64,000 bases of DNA, taken from positions 149,649-213,648 of the forward strand of contig QLOH01000999.1 of NCBI GenBank assembly GCA_026901365.1. Direction: 5' to 3'. A program made the position numbers and the translations under genes. The notes beneath the pieces are model-generated. The model saw nothing but the letters and a program-made list of their open reading frames with translations. It searched no databases and had not been told where the DNA came from. Below are positions 47,250-59,614 of the stretch, one piece after another (position 1 is the first letter of the stretch; every line of letters starts with the position of its first letter). Source of the stretch: Sesbania bispinosa. Its lineage: Eukaryota > Streptophyta > Magnoliopsida > Fabales > Fabaceae.

Positions 47250-47727
47250 GGGTAAAATATGTTTTTGATCCTTGTAAAATTAGCGAGTTTTGCATTTAGT
47301 CCCTATAAAAAAATTTTTGTTAAAGCATCCTCCAATTTTTTTTTTTGCAATTAGTCCCTGCTCTCAAATGGCGTGTGTCATATGCTGATGTGACACGTTT
47401 TCTTTTTCCTAATTGTCAATTCTTGTTATTTCTGGCGGTCATAAACTGCCAGAAAATTATATAGACCGCCACAACCTCCCCAACATCAACAATACGTTTT
47501 CTTCATCTTCTTCCTCTGATGGCATTCTCCTTCTGAGCAACAATGACCAAGAACCACCACCACCCTCCTCCTCTTCTTCTTCTTCTGTAGCAGCAGCCTA
47601 AATACAAAGGCACTTGTATGCTCAGGGAGGGTTGAGAGCAGCCAGCCATTAACTTTACGCAGGGCAAACCTAAATAATTATACTTGTACAGATATGACAA
47701 CCTAAAAAATTTCTTATTTTTTTCAAA

Positions 47728-48038
47728 CTACAGAGAATTATATATGTAATATATATTTCTACTATTTGTTGATGAAGGAGTGACCGTTGAGTAACATTAT
47801 ACACACAATCGTACCCGTTAGTTACAAACAACGTATACATTAATGGGTGCACTAGATATCATTTCTAACCTTTGTGAATCCTGTCACTTGTACCATGGTA
47901 GTAACCTCAAGAAATGCAAGCAACTTCAAGTACACGTATTAATTAATTTGTTCCTTACAATTTATTTGTTTTTAATTACAGAGGAATTATGTGATATTTC
48001 TACTAATTGTTGATGAAAGAGTGATCGGGTGAGTAACA
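47728..48038. repeat. Two direct copies of a ~70-bp segment
   Basis: ACTACAGAGAATTATATATG through TTGATGAAGGAGTGACCG and GAGTAACATTA (about 47730-47800) recurs diverged as ATTACAGAGGAATTATGTGA through TTGATGAAAGAGTGATCGGG (about 47976-48040). Confidence 0.7.
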
Positions 48039-48095
48039 TTAATTGATACTAACTAATAGAGGGATTACTAAATTACTTACTTAATGAATGATGAT

Positions 48096-48930
48096 TCAGA
48101 CAGTGAAGATAAAGGTGAAGATGGATTGCGAAGGGTGAGAGAGAAGAGTGAAGAAATCAGTGGAAGGCATGAAGGGAGTGATGCGGGTAGAAGTGGAACC
48201 AAAACAAAGCAAGCTCACTGTAACTGGTTTGTGGACCCAAACAACATTCTTGTTCCAATCAACATTCTTCTTGGCTGTTTTGAACTTTAGAGCTTGCTCA
48301 GTAACTCTCTCTGTGGCTCTTTTGTTCAATCGTTGTTCGTGAGCTTCTAAAGATCCTTGCAATTCTTCTACCTTCATCTCTTCTATCTGTTTTGACTCTT
48401 CAATTGCAACCACAATATAATCAAATTGTGGTGTGAGGGTCCTCAAGATCTTCTCTACAACCATCTGGTTCGTTACACGTTCTCCACATGTCTTCATTTG
48501 GTTCACAAGAGACTGTACTCGTGCAAAGTATTCAGCTACCTTCTCTTGTTCCAACATTTGTAGTAATTCATATTGTCTTCGTAGGGATTGAAGTCTCACT
48601 TTCTTGACTTTATCATCTCCAGCATAAGCTTTATTCAATATGTCCCAGGCTTGCTTTGCAGATTCAGCAACAACTATTTTCTCAAAATTGGTTGCATCAA
48701 CACATTGATGAATTAAAAACAAAGCTTTGCAATCCCGTTTCTTAGCATCTTTGAAAGCAGTTTTCTGCGCCTCTGTGGGGTCAGAACCCAATTCTTGAAC
48801 ACCGGTCTTGACAACCTCCAACACCTCCTGGAAGTTGAAGATAACACGCATTAATTTGTATGCACCACCTCTCGAAATTTTTCCCATCAAGAATCGGTAG
48901 ATTAGCTGGAAAACCATTCGAATCAGCCAT
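48096..48930 (-). pseudogene. Copia-type gag fragment (UBN2-like), inside the Mutator-like element
   Basis: The minus-strand frame carries the Copia gag polyprotein family: KALFLIHQCVDATNFEKI, SAKQAWDILNKAYAGDDK, YFARVQSLVNQMK, ILRTLTPQFDYIVVAIEESK and ELQGSLEAHEQRL. The original start is most likely the ATG at 48928-48930, beginning MADSNGFPANLPILDG. A one-base change near 48848 puts that beginning in another frame from the main 270-codon stretch. After about 48240 the frame runs into unrelated sequence (hydrophobic, no zinc knuckle), so the gag is truncated. Protease, integrase and reverse transcriptase are absent. In Copia elements Gag forms the particle. Here it is passenger DNA. Confidence 0.85.
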
Positions 48931-48996
48931 CATGAAATTTGGTTGATGCACAACAACACAACAAGCAATACGTGTAGGTCCCTAGCCAGAAACAAA

Positions 48997-49008
48997 GCTC
49001 TTATACCA
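48997..49008 (-). other. Primer binding site of the Copia fragment (variant)
   Basis: On the minus strand it reads TGGTATAAGAGC, one change from the tRNA-Met complement TGGTATCAGAGC. It lies between the LTR and gag, as expected. Confidence 0.75.
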
Positions 49009-49011
49009 ATT

Positions 49012-49228
49012 TGTTGAAACATACACCTCTACAAAGTTGCAGGTAGCAGAAGAGAGAGAATGAATTTTTAAGAGAAAATCAGAGAGATCAATCTTTATTG
49101 AAAGCATGTAGTGTTTTTTCTACAGTATACAGACTCCACTAAACATCTCAAACTGTTTCTAACTAATTCAGTTAGGCTGCCAGGTTTGCTAACTGAATAA
49201 CTAACTTTCTAATTCTGAATTATCAACA
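49012..49228 (-). repeat. 5' LTR of the Copia fragment
   Basis: A 217-bp unit, TGTTGAAACATAC to TTATCAACA, with matched TGTTGA/TCAACA ends, next to a primer site and gag in the right order on the minus strand. The matching 3' LTR is missing. Confidence 0.75.
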
Positions 49229-49927
49229 ACATTATACTGTCACGAGATTTCTCCAACCCATCCACCCCTCCTTGAGCATACAAGTGCCTTTGTATTTAGG
49301 TTTCTGCTACAGAAGAAGAGAAAGGAGGGTGGGTGGTGGTTCTTGGTCATTGCTGCTCAGAAGGAGAATGCCATGATGAAGAAAAAACGTGATGTTGATG
49401 TTTGGGAGGTTGTGGCGGTCTATATAATTTTCTGGCGGTTTATGACCGCCAAAAATAACAAGAATTGACAACTAGGAAAAAGAGAATGTGCCACAACAGC
49501 GTCTACACACGCCATTTGAGAGCAGGGACGAATTGCAAAAAAAATATTTGGGAGGATGTTTTAACAATTTTTTTTATAGAGATTAAATGCAAAACTCGCT
49601 AATTTTATAGGAACAAGAAACATATTTTACCCTTTTTCTTTAATTTGAAAAACTCATACTTAAAAGAAATCAATTTTTTAGCGCCCAAAATAAAAATTAA
49701 TGTCAAAGAAAATATTGCTTAAAATTATAAATTGTGGCTGAAATATTTTTTGGGTACAAGACGAAGATATTCTTCAAAGAATATTTGAGCGGATAGAATC
49801 TCTATAGACAAAATATTTAACACAACTACCTACTTAAAACTCGAATTCTAAAATACTGATCAAGCTGAAATAATTCAGTATTGATATTGATTTCATAATA
49901 ACATAATATAACTACTTTATTGTGTGT

Positions 49928-50876
49928 TTGGTTTATCCTAAAATCATGTTTTAAATGTGAATTTGAATAAATGCTTTAAAAATAAGGCTTAAATACATTT
50001 TTTATCCCTATACTTTTGTAAATGGGTAATTTTGGTCCCTGTAGTTTTAATTGCTCAATTTTGGTCCCTATACTTTTGTAAATGGGTGATTTTGGTCCCC
50101 GTAGTTTTAATTGCTCAATTTTGGTCCCTCTTCTTTAAAAATTGAACAAATCTAATCCTACCGTTAGCCTTCCATTAAATATTTAGCAGAATTTGCTGAC
50201 ATGGATTTAATTTTGGGACGTGTAAACCTATCATATGATAAGATTATTATTTAATTTTATCTCTTAATTTTTTTAAACGAAAAATCAGAGCTTACAAATT
50301 TCAGTTCGCTTTCGATTTTCATTTTAAATTTCATTTCATGCCCGAATGAGATTTCAGTTCACTTGGTGATTGCTTGAAGCAGGCCTGCAATTATTTTAGT
50401 TTTGGGACTGTATTTGCTTTATTGTTTTGAGGAAATTGGAGTGTAGTAGTGAGATTTTGTTTTTGATTTTGTTTTCTCATTGTATTAAATTATGTAAAAT
50501 CTAATTTAACTTTCTAATTTTTGTTTAAAAAAATTAAGAGATAAAATTAAATAATAATCTTTGTCATGTGATAGTTTACACGTCACAAAATTAAATCGAT
50601 GTCAGCAAACTTTGCTAAATATTTAATGGGAGGCTAACGGTAGGTTATAGAATTTGTTCAATTTTTAAAGAAGAGGGACCGAAATTGAGCAATTAAAACT
50701 ACGAGGACCAAAATCACCCATTTACAAAGTATAGGGACCAAAATTGAGTAATTAAAACTAGGGGACCAAAATCACTCGTTTACAAAAGTATAGGGACCAA
50801 AAATGTATTTAAGCCAAAAAATAATGTTAGCCTAAATATAGGTTTAAAACGTGATTTTATGATAATCTAACCAAAT
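49928..50876. mobile_element. Older foldback element interrupted by a Mutator-like MITE
   Basis: TTTGGTTTATCCTAAAATCA at 49928 and the complement of TGATTTTATGATAATCTAACC at about 50850 form inverted ends that face outwards from the nested 830-bp element. Removing that element leaves a short foldback of about 110 bp. The family is not named. Confidence 0.45.
49986..50815. mobile_element. Mutator-like MITE with ~300-bp inverted repeats and 9-bp duplication
   Basis: The left end GGCTTAAATACATTTTTTAT and right end AAAAATGTATTTAAGCC begin inverted repeats reaching to about 50290 and from about 50535. Each repeat contains two tandem copies of a unit with GGTCCCTATACTTTTGTAAA. The flanks are TAAAAATAA (49977-49985) and AAAAAATAA (50816-50824), eight of nine positions. 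There is no coding capacity. Confidence 0.85.
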
Positions 50877-51119
50877 CAATCAATATCAATATATTATATA
50901 AAAGACTAGTTTCTGCCAGATCTATTGATGTGATGTGTCTCCCCCTTGTGATGTCAATTTCCCTCCAAAAATATCGTTATTTGGAATAGCCAATAGAAGA
51001 TTTTTTATGCTTCATTCTTTAAAATTAAAAATGAAAAACTATGAAATATATCATTAAATGTCCACCTGTTTCAATTTGAATTTTGAAATTTAAAATTTCA
51101 AAACCTTTCACAACCAATC

Positions 51120-54011
51120 TGTGACATCCCAAAATTTAGAAATTTAGAAATATAATTTAAATACGTATAATTATATTTCGATAACGTTAGCGGTAAAAAT
51201 AGAAGTTGCATAATAATAATAGTGAATATTAATATAACTGTATTTATGAGATAATAATAATATAATATTATAAATATTAGGAGAGACGTCAGACTATTAG
51301 GATCTTAATCAAATATGGTCATATTGAATATAATAATAATATTATTAGAGATAAATCATAAGATTGCAATTAACATTAATTGTTATAAATATAGTAATTA
51401 TTATATTAATAAAATAATATCAGGATTAGTAATGACAATTGTATGAGAGAGATATGGTTAGTATTTTAAATTAGGATAAGATTTTAAAATAGGAATAATG
51501 GGATCACGGGGATTAAGGATAAGGATCAATACAAATTGAGAATAAGATTTAATTATAAGATTGAAATTTAAATTTGAATGTAGATGGTTAAGGACTCCGT
51601 AATATACTAATAATTCCTAATATAAATGAATAAATAAAATAAAAGAAAGGAAGAAATAATAGTATTATTATTTTTAATAATATTAATTGATTAAATAAAG
51701 GGAATAACTAATAGTATTAGTAATATTAATATTTTTATGAATAATGTTATTTAATAAAATAAGGATGAGTGGGTTGAGGGTGGTCCAACCCAGTTAAGTA
51801 TTTAAGTAAGGAGGGGTTACTAATTCCCCTAATCCTTATTTTTCAAAACGTTAGAGAGTGAAACCTTAAGGAAAGGAGAAAACGATTTCCACAAGGAGAA
51901 GGTGCTGCAGAGTAGATCATTAAGAGGGAGCCACCATTCGCTTTTGGGATTGTCATCTCTAAGGTACGGTGGGGGAAGGGGTGTTGCTTGTATGTGTATG
52001 TGGGAGTGCTTGGATAGTGAGGGCAACCATAAGACCCTCTAAGAATTCTAAATATTGAGAACCTATCTACGATGGTATATTTGTGAGAATTATTATGAGT
52101 GTACATGTGTTTGTGATTATAATTTGCGAGTGGCTCGCATTAATTGCGTACTGGTATTAAGAGATGGAGATTAGAAGCAGATGAGATTCGATTTTAGGTA
52201 ACTCAAAAGTGGGAAATTAAATGTACTATATTATGGTTTGAAGAAAGAAAAGAAAAAGTTGTTAACGGTTAACGTAGTTAGAGGATTATTTAGGCCAAGC
52301 AAAGGGAGGGGTAACAATTTACACAAAGGCATTAAAGCAAGGATTGCACGTTAATTAAAAGCATGCCATATACCGTCATTCAGTTCATCAGTTTTAAAAT
52401 ATATATATATATATATATATAAAATAGTAATCCAAATTGGAGTGATTAGAGTTAGAGATTCGGTTGGCTTTCAAGCATATATATAAATATTCTCTTATAT
52501 GAAAAAGATGACGGAAAGTATTTCAAAAGATTACCGGATTTTATTATAAATATGTATAATCGATTATCAGGTCAAATTGTGTATGAGAGTGTTATTTATG
52601 TGATGATTGTGACCCTTTTGTCTATTGATGTTGTTTATACAAATTATTTGTGGAATTGAGAGAATTAAGTGGATGTTTATAGAGCATTGATTGTGGTATG
52701 AGTATGATGATATGAATATCTCCTATGATGTTAGATGTCTATAATATTATGATGTATGATGATGATGTATTGATGTATTGAGTGTATGAGGTGTATGATG
52801 ATTATATACTGATGCATTGAGTATATGGGGTATGATATGATGATGATGATGTAATGATGCATTGAGCATCTGAGGTGTGTTATGATGATGATGATGATGA
52901 TATCTTGAGGTATTGAACATATGAGGGTGTGGTGTCTGAGATACACGAGCCCAAGAGAGGGGCGTTGAGCAACACTATCGGCCTGTGTGGTGATTAACGG
53001 TAGTGTTGTGTGTGAAACTTACCGGCCTGTGTGGTGATTAACGGTAGGTAGACCATGGTGGGGGACATTCTTGCACAAGCCTAGAGTGGGGCGAAGTGCA
53101 ACTTACCGGCCTGTGTGGTGTTTAACCGGTAGGGCTATTCTTTGTGGGGCGGATGTCTCTGTACAAGCCTATAGTGGGGCGTTGTGCAACTTATCGGCCT
53201 GTGTGGTGATTAATGGTAGGGCCATCATCGGTAACAACTAGGGAGATTGACGAGGTGCGCTCATTGTGCGGAGTTCCAAGTCATGATCCTTGGGATGAGG
53301 TTGATGAGGTTAATGAGGTTGATGAGGTTTGGTGTGCATAATGATAGATGAACATGCATTGCATTTGATGATGAAATTGAATTATATTATGATGATGTGA
53401 GTATTATTGATGATATGGGTATTATGTGTTGAGAATAGAGAATGTGTTTTCTTGGTGATTTGCGAGTGTGATTTATAAACTGGTGATGAGATAATATAAT
53501 TGCTAATAAGGGTGTAAGATGATATGAGTATGATATTACTTGATGATAATGATGATTATATGTGGGTGAGGATAGGGTAGCCTCCTATGTGTATGTATGA
53601 GTAGTATTCTTTTCATCACCGTTACACTGTGGTTATTTACAGGTGATGATGATGACACTATGGTGTCGAGTTTGATTAAAGGGAGTGTTGCCCTGGTACA
53701 TGTGACATCAGGGCATATTATTGGGGGTTCTTTTCTTTATGTTACTAGATAGGAAGGATTTTGTAAACACTTTTAAATGCCTTACATAGCGAGTAGGATG
53801 TTTTAATTATTGATAATTTGGAGATTCCGCTGTTTGTGTGTTTTGAAAACCTTTGAGTTCTATTTTCGTTTTAATTATGTTGTTTTACAATGAATGAGGT
53901 TTTGAATAATAAAGAGATATGTGAACCTTTTTACCCGTTGAGGAATACTGTTTTTGAAAAAATATTTCGACTTATTAATTGTATAAGAGCTGGGGTAGAA
54001 GGGTTGTCACA
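51120..54011 (+). repeat. 5' LTR of the LARD-like element
   Basis: 2892 bp. It contains a (TA)n run near 52400, a GATGATG/TGAGGTGTATGATG minisatellite near 52735-52930, and four copies of CGGCCTGTGTGGTG at 52979-53200, most followed by ATTAACGGTAG. Confidence 0.9.
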
Positions 54012-54016
54012 TTAGT

Positions 54017-54028
54017 TGGTATCAGAGC
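54017..54028 (+). other. Primer binding site, initiator tRNA-Met
   Basis: TGGTATCAGAGC lies five bases after the 5' LTR. Confidence 0.92.
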
Positions 54029-54163
54029 AGGTCGGTTCACCGACCTTGAGTTATGAGTTTACTATGTTTCTGTGGTGCTATGTGTTATGTGAATTGCATG
54101 AATTGTGTTGCTTGATTTAATTGTTTGTTTGATTTCTCTACTTTTCTGTGAATTAGAAAAGCG

Positions 54164-54208
54164 ATGACTAGAAGAGGTAGGAAAAATAATAATAATATAT
54201 ATATATAA
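54164..54208 (+). pseudogene. Stump of a gag start codon region
   Basis: An ATG opens a 14-codon frame, MTRRGRKNNNNIYI, then TAA. A short Arg-rich beginning at this distance from the primer site is where gypsy gag starts, so this may be the residue of gag. What follows to 56250 is AT-rich without similarity I can recognise. The Asn codons are part of an AAT repeat. Confidence 0.4.
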
Positions 54209-56269
54209 TAATTTTTTGAATATTTAAGGTTGATTTCTTTTGCCAAGTAATAATATATATTTATGTGTGTGAGTATGTTTGAATTTGAATTTATTGAATT
54301 AGGATTGGATTTGAATAATATTCATAATTCGAATTTGAAGTGAGGATTAGAATTTCATTAGTTGTTAGTTATGAAAGATATTATCTGATTTTAAGTTTTA
54401 AAATTAGGATTTGATTTTAAAATTTTGTTAGGATTTGGAATAACTGATTAATATAAATTGAATTTAGATAGTTTAGATTTTATCGGTAGTTACAAGGTGA
54501 GCTAAAAGGATGAGAAAGTTTTTGTTGAGGATGAATTTAAATTTTAGAAATTTGTATTAAGTTTAGGTTAAATTTCAAATTAAGATTAGTTCTTATTTAG
54601 ATTTGAATTAAATGTTTCCAGAGATAGAATTTGTTATACATACATAAAATTGTTAGGATTTATTTAAATTTAAATTGGAAGATCTTGGGATTTGACCTAT
54701 CTTATAAGTTTAATTTTTAGAGGAAGATAGAAATTTATGAAGTACAACTAAGATTTTGATAAAGATAGTGATGATAGCAGCCAACAGACTATTCTATAAC
54801 ATCAGAGGATTGAGAGGAAATAGATGTTTGTAAGATAAGATCAGGTTTGTTGGAAAAAAGATGGAGTTACGAAGGAAAGAGGATATATAGCCATATATGA
54901 GTTATATGGAGATATATTAAACATCAATTTTTATTTATGATAGTATAAATTTATTTTAGGATAATACAAGATAGATAATTATTAGAGAGATATCATAGTA
55001 TTTTAAAATATATCTTACTCCATCATATATGGTAAAAATAAATAAAGAATTGTTAAAAAGTAGAAATAATGATGATATGAAACTAGAAAATTAAGGGAAA
55101 ATTTTACAAAGTTATATAATTAAATAATAGGAATTTACTATCATAATCCCCTATATTATTCAGACTTATTTGAAATGATAACGTTGTCTAAATAAAAAAA
55201 AGTTTATTTTGTTATTAGTTAATAAGCATAGTATAAGTACTATCGTAAAATATAGAAATTTGAATAAGAATTATATTAGTTAACAAGAACAATAAAAGAA
55301 AGAAACCCTTAGAAATAAAAACAGTTTAAGTGTACAAATCTTCACCGCTAATTAAAACTGGGAAATAGATGGAAGGAGAACTGGCAAATGGATCTTTAAA
55401 TATTAGGATAAAATTATATAGGTCTGGAGTTGTATTCAATTGATGAAGGATATTAGGAAAATATTATAAGAAATTAAATTATTTTCAAATATAGAAATCT
55501 TTCTAGATTAATAATAATGATAAATTATTAGAACCTAGGAAGATGGACAATATTTTGCACAGAATTTAGGTGATCTTTGATTTGAGGAAAATTGTTAAGC
55601 TTGTTGTTATGGGTTAGATATAGAGATTTAAATTTTAATTGATAGTTTAAGGATAAGAATTTGATATTGTAAGATTTAAGGGATGGGGATTTAATCTTTT
55701 AGAGATAGAGATTTCTTTATTTTGATGGTTTTGAGTGATAGGGATATGATAATTTTATGCTTACAGTTAAAAGGTTCAGAGATAAAGAGCTAATCTTTAG
55801 TTTGTTAGAAATTAAGTAATTATGTATATATGGTTTAAAGGCTTGATTGATCATTGGATCTAGGTGGATCTCGATAAGGATATTTTACAGATTAGATGGT
55901 TTTATAATAGGATATGATCATGAGTCAAGGCTCACGCATTTATTGTTATTAGGCTATGAACTTTGAATGTGTTGAAATTAATTATTTAGGAGTTGCATAA
56001 GCTTTTGATTTTAAGAAAATAATTAGAATTTATACATGGAGACAAGGAGCTTATATTTATGATAGAGAATTGATTTATGGGAAATTTGACTGATGCTTAG
56101 ATGGATTTGGTTTAGGAATGTAATAGTTAGTTTACAATTATTAATATAGAAACATGATATCCAACCCAAGGTATAACTTACCAATACTCAGTGTCATAGA
56201 CTTCAATCTAAGAGAATAGTGAGACAAATTCGAGGACGAATTTTCTTTTTAGGGGATAAAGTGCTTTGT
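54209..56269. other. Non-coding internal region of the LARD-like element
   Basis: About 2 kb of AT-rich DNA with no frame of note. Near 56250 an AGGGGATAAA tract, nine bases before the 3' LTR, is polypurine-like. Confidence 0.75.
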
Positions 56270-59263
56270 TGTGACATCCCAAAATTTAGAAATTTAGAAA
56301 TATAATTTAATACGTATAATTATATTTCGATAACGTTAGCGGGTATAAAATAGAAGTTGCATAATAATAATAGTGAATATTAATATAACTGTATTTATGA
56401 GATAGATAATAATAATATAATATTATAAATATTAGGAGAGACGTCAGACTATTAGGATCTTAATCAAATATAGGTCATATTGAATATAATAATAATATAT
56501 TAAGAGATAAATCATAAGATTGCAATTAACATTAATTGTTATAAATATAGTAATTATTATATTAATAAATAATATCAGGATTATCGTAATGACAATTGTA
56601 TGAGAGAAGATATGGTAGTATTTTAACTTAGGATAAGATTTTTAAAATAGAATAATGGGATCACGGGGATTAAGGATAAGGATCAATACAATTGAGAATA
56701 AGATTTAATTATAAGATTGGAATTTAAATCTTGAATGTAGATGGTTTTAAGGACTCTGTAATATACTAATAATTCCTATATATAATGAATAAATAAAATA
56801 AAAGAAAAGAGAAAAGAAATAATAGTATTATTATTTTTAATAATATTAATGTGATTAAATAAGAGGAATAAATAATAGTATTAGTAATATTAATATTTTT
56901 ATGAATAATGTTATTTAATAAAATAAGGATGAGTGGGTTGAGGGTGGGTCCAACCCAGTTAAGTATTTAAGTAAGGAGGGGTTACCAATTCACCCTAATC
57001 CTTATTTTTCAAAACGTTAGAGAGTGAAACCTTAAGGAAGGAGAAACGATTCCACAAGGAGAAGGTGCTGCAGAGTAGATCATTAAGAGGGAGCCACCAT
57101 TCGCTTTTGGGATTGTCATCTCTAAGGTACGGTGGGGGAAAGGGTGTTGCTTGTATGTGTATGTGGGAGTGCTTGGTAGTGAGGGCAACCATAAGACCCT
57201 CTAAGAATTCTAAATATTTGAGAACTATCTATGATGGTATATTTGTGAGAAATTATTATGAGTGTACATGTGTTTGTGATTATAATTTGCGAGTGGCTCA
57301 CATTAATTGCGTACTGGTATTAAGAGATGGAGATTAGAAGCAGATGAGATTCGATTTTAGGTAACTCAAAAGTGGGAAATTAAATGTACTATATTATGGT
57401 TTGAAGAAAGAAAAGAAAAAGTTGTTAACGGTTAACGTAGTTAGAGGATTATTTAGGCCAAGCAAAGGGAGGGGTAACAATTTACACAAAGGCATTAAAG
57501 CAAGGATTGCACGTTAATTAAAAGCATGCCATATACCGTCATTCAGTTCATCATTTTAAAATATATATATATATATATATATAGTAATCCAAATTGGAGT
57601 GATTAGAGTTAGAGATTCGGTTGGCTTTCAAGCATATATAAATATTCTCTTATATGAAAAAGATGACGGAAAGTATTTCAAAAGATTACCGGATTTTATT
57701 ATAAATATGTATAATCGATTACAGGTCAAATTGTGTATGAGAGTGTTTTTATGTGATGATTGTGACCCTTTTGTCTATTGATGTTGTTTATACAAATTAT
57801 TTGTGGAATTGAGAGAATTAAGTGGATGTTTATAGAGCATTGATTGTGGTATGAGTATGATGATATGAATATCTCCTATGATGTTAGATGTCTATAATAT
57901 TATGATGTATGATGATGATGTATTGATGTATTGAGTGTATGAGGTGTATGATGATTATATACTGATGCATTGAGTATATGGATATGATGATGATGATGTA
58001 ATGATGCATTGAGCATCTGAGGTGTGTTATGATGATGATTATGCATTGAGCATATGAGGTGTGATATGATGATGATTATGCATTGAGCATATGAGGTGAG
58101 ATACATATATGATGATTATGCATTGAGCATATGAGGTGTGTTATGATGATGATATCTTGAGGTATTGAACATATGAGGTGTGGTGTCTGAGATACACGAG
58201 CCCAAGAGAGGGGCGTTGAGCAACACTATCGGCCTGTGTGGTGATTAACGGTAGTGTTGTGTGTGAAACTTACCGGCCTGTGTGGTGATTAACGGTAGGT
58301 AGACCATGGTAGGGGACATTCTTGCACAAGCCTAGAGTGGGGCGAAGTGCAACTTACCGGCCTGTGTGGTGTTTAACGGTAGGGCTATTCTTTGTGGGGC
58401 GGATGTCTCTGTACAAGCCTATAGTGGGGCGTTGTGCAACTTATCGGCCTGTGTGGTGATTAACGGTAGGGCCATCATCGGTAACAACTAGGGAGATTGA
58501 CGAGGTGCGCTCATTGTGCGGAGTTCCAAGTCATGATCCTTGGGATGAGGTTGATGAGGTTAATGAGGTTGATGAGGTTATGAGGTTTGGTGTGCATAAT
58601 GATAGATGAACATGCATTGCATTTGATGATGAAATTGAATTATATTATGATGATGTGAGTATTATTGATGATATGGGTATTATGTGTTGAGAATAGAGAA
58701 TGTGTTTTCTTGATGATTTGCGAGTGTGATTTATAAACTGGTGATGAGATAATATAATTGCTAATAAAGGGTGTAAGATGATATGAGTATGATATTACTT
58801 GATGATAATGATGATTATATGTGGGTGAGGATAAGGTAGCCTCCTATGTGTATGTATGAGTAGTATTCTTTTCATCACCGTTACACGTGGTTATTTTACA
58901 GGTGATGATGATGACACTACTGGTGTCGAGTTTTGATTAAAGGGAGTGTTGCTCTGGTACATGTGACATCAGGGCATATTATTGGGGGTTCTTTTCTTTA
59001 TGTTACTAGATAGGAAGGATTTGTAAACACTTTTAAATGCCTTACATAGCGAGTAGGATGTTTTAATTATTGATAATTTGGAGATTCCGCTGCTTGTGTG
59101 TTTGAAAACCTTTGAGTTCTATTTTCGTTTTAATTATGTTGTTTTACAATGAATGAGGTTTTGAATAAAGAGATATGTGAACCTTTTACCCGTTGAGGAA
59201 TAATGTTTTGAAAAATATTTCGACTTATTAATTGTATAAGAGCTGGGGTAGAAGGGTGTCACA
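56270..59263 (+). repeat. 3' LTR of the LARD-like element
   Basis: 2994 bp, the partner of 51120-54011. It is longer mainly because the ATGCATTGAGCATATGAGGT minisatellite is expanded at about 58030-58140. Many of the other differences I noted are one-base insertions or deletions. Confidence 0.9.
58024..58160. repeat. Minisatellite expansion unique to the 3' LTR
   Basis: The unit GATTATGCATTGAGCATATGAGGTG occurs about three times in tandem here, with the older GATGCATTGAGCATCTGAGGTG variant just upstream. The 5' LTR has only that upstream variant and a plain GATGATGATG stretch at the equivalent site near 52870, so the expansion postdates insertion. Confidence 0.75.
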
Positions 59264-59614
59264 AAATCCCGTATTGCCTTAATAAAGGGACGATATTGAT
59301 ATTGATGAGGTAAATGTCCATTAATTAAATTAAAAAAATTCAAGAAAGTTACTTTATATACTTTATTTTTCTATTAATTGTCAAAACCAGTCTTTGTTGG
59401 GTCATTTTTTTCTCAGGTGCTGATGAGTACATTTCCACCTTTATCTTTTTTGTGTTTTGATTTTGTTTTGTGGGTTTGAATTTGTTTGCACTTTAATTTG
59501 GAGCTTTTATTTGCATTATTTTGGGTTTTTTTTCTACTTCTCTGTTTAGGGGTTTAATGGCTTTTTTCTTCTTCTCTGTTTAGGGTTTTAATGGTTTTTT
59601 TCTCTCTTCAGTTC

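Larger units (their letters stand above)
47250..49632. mobile_element. Mutator-like element with ~380-bp terminal inverted repeats and a Copia insert
   Basis: The left end (47250-47640) and right end (49253-49632) are long imperfect inverted repeats. The left starts GGGTAAAATATGTTTTTGAT and the right ends ACATATTTTACCC. Both contain TTAGCGAGTTTTGCATTTA, GGCGGTC blocks and the stretch ending in CACTTGTATGCTCAGGG or its complement. Long inverted repeats without transposase fit non-autonomous Mutator-like elements. The adjacent 9-bp flanks do not give a convincing duplication. Between the repeats lie a direct duplication and a Copia gag fragment with its LTR. Confidence 0.82.
51120..59263 (+). 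mobile_element. Large non-autonomous gypsy-type retroelement (LARD-like)
   Basis: The LTRs are about 2.9 kb (51120-54011) and 3.0 kb (56270-59263), beginning TGTGACATCCC and ending TGTCACA. They flank a 2.26-kb internal region with a tRNA-Met primer site but no protease, reverse transcriptase or integrase. The 3' end of the internal region keeps CAAATTCGAGGACGAA followed by an A/G-rich tract, typical of the end of gypsy pol and its polypurine tract. The flanks CAATC and AAATC agree at four of five positions, an aged target duplication. It would depend on another element's proteins to move. Confidence 0.88.

Noticed and set aside
47241..49641. 9-bp target duplication for the Mutator-like element
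   Set aside because: The flanks (TTTTTTAAG left, TTTTTCTTT right) do not match convincingly, so no duplication is claimed.
52731..52946. His/Ile-rich minus-strand frames here and at 57900-58106
   Set aside because: Translations of the GATGAT-type minisatellite in the LTRs.
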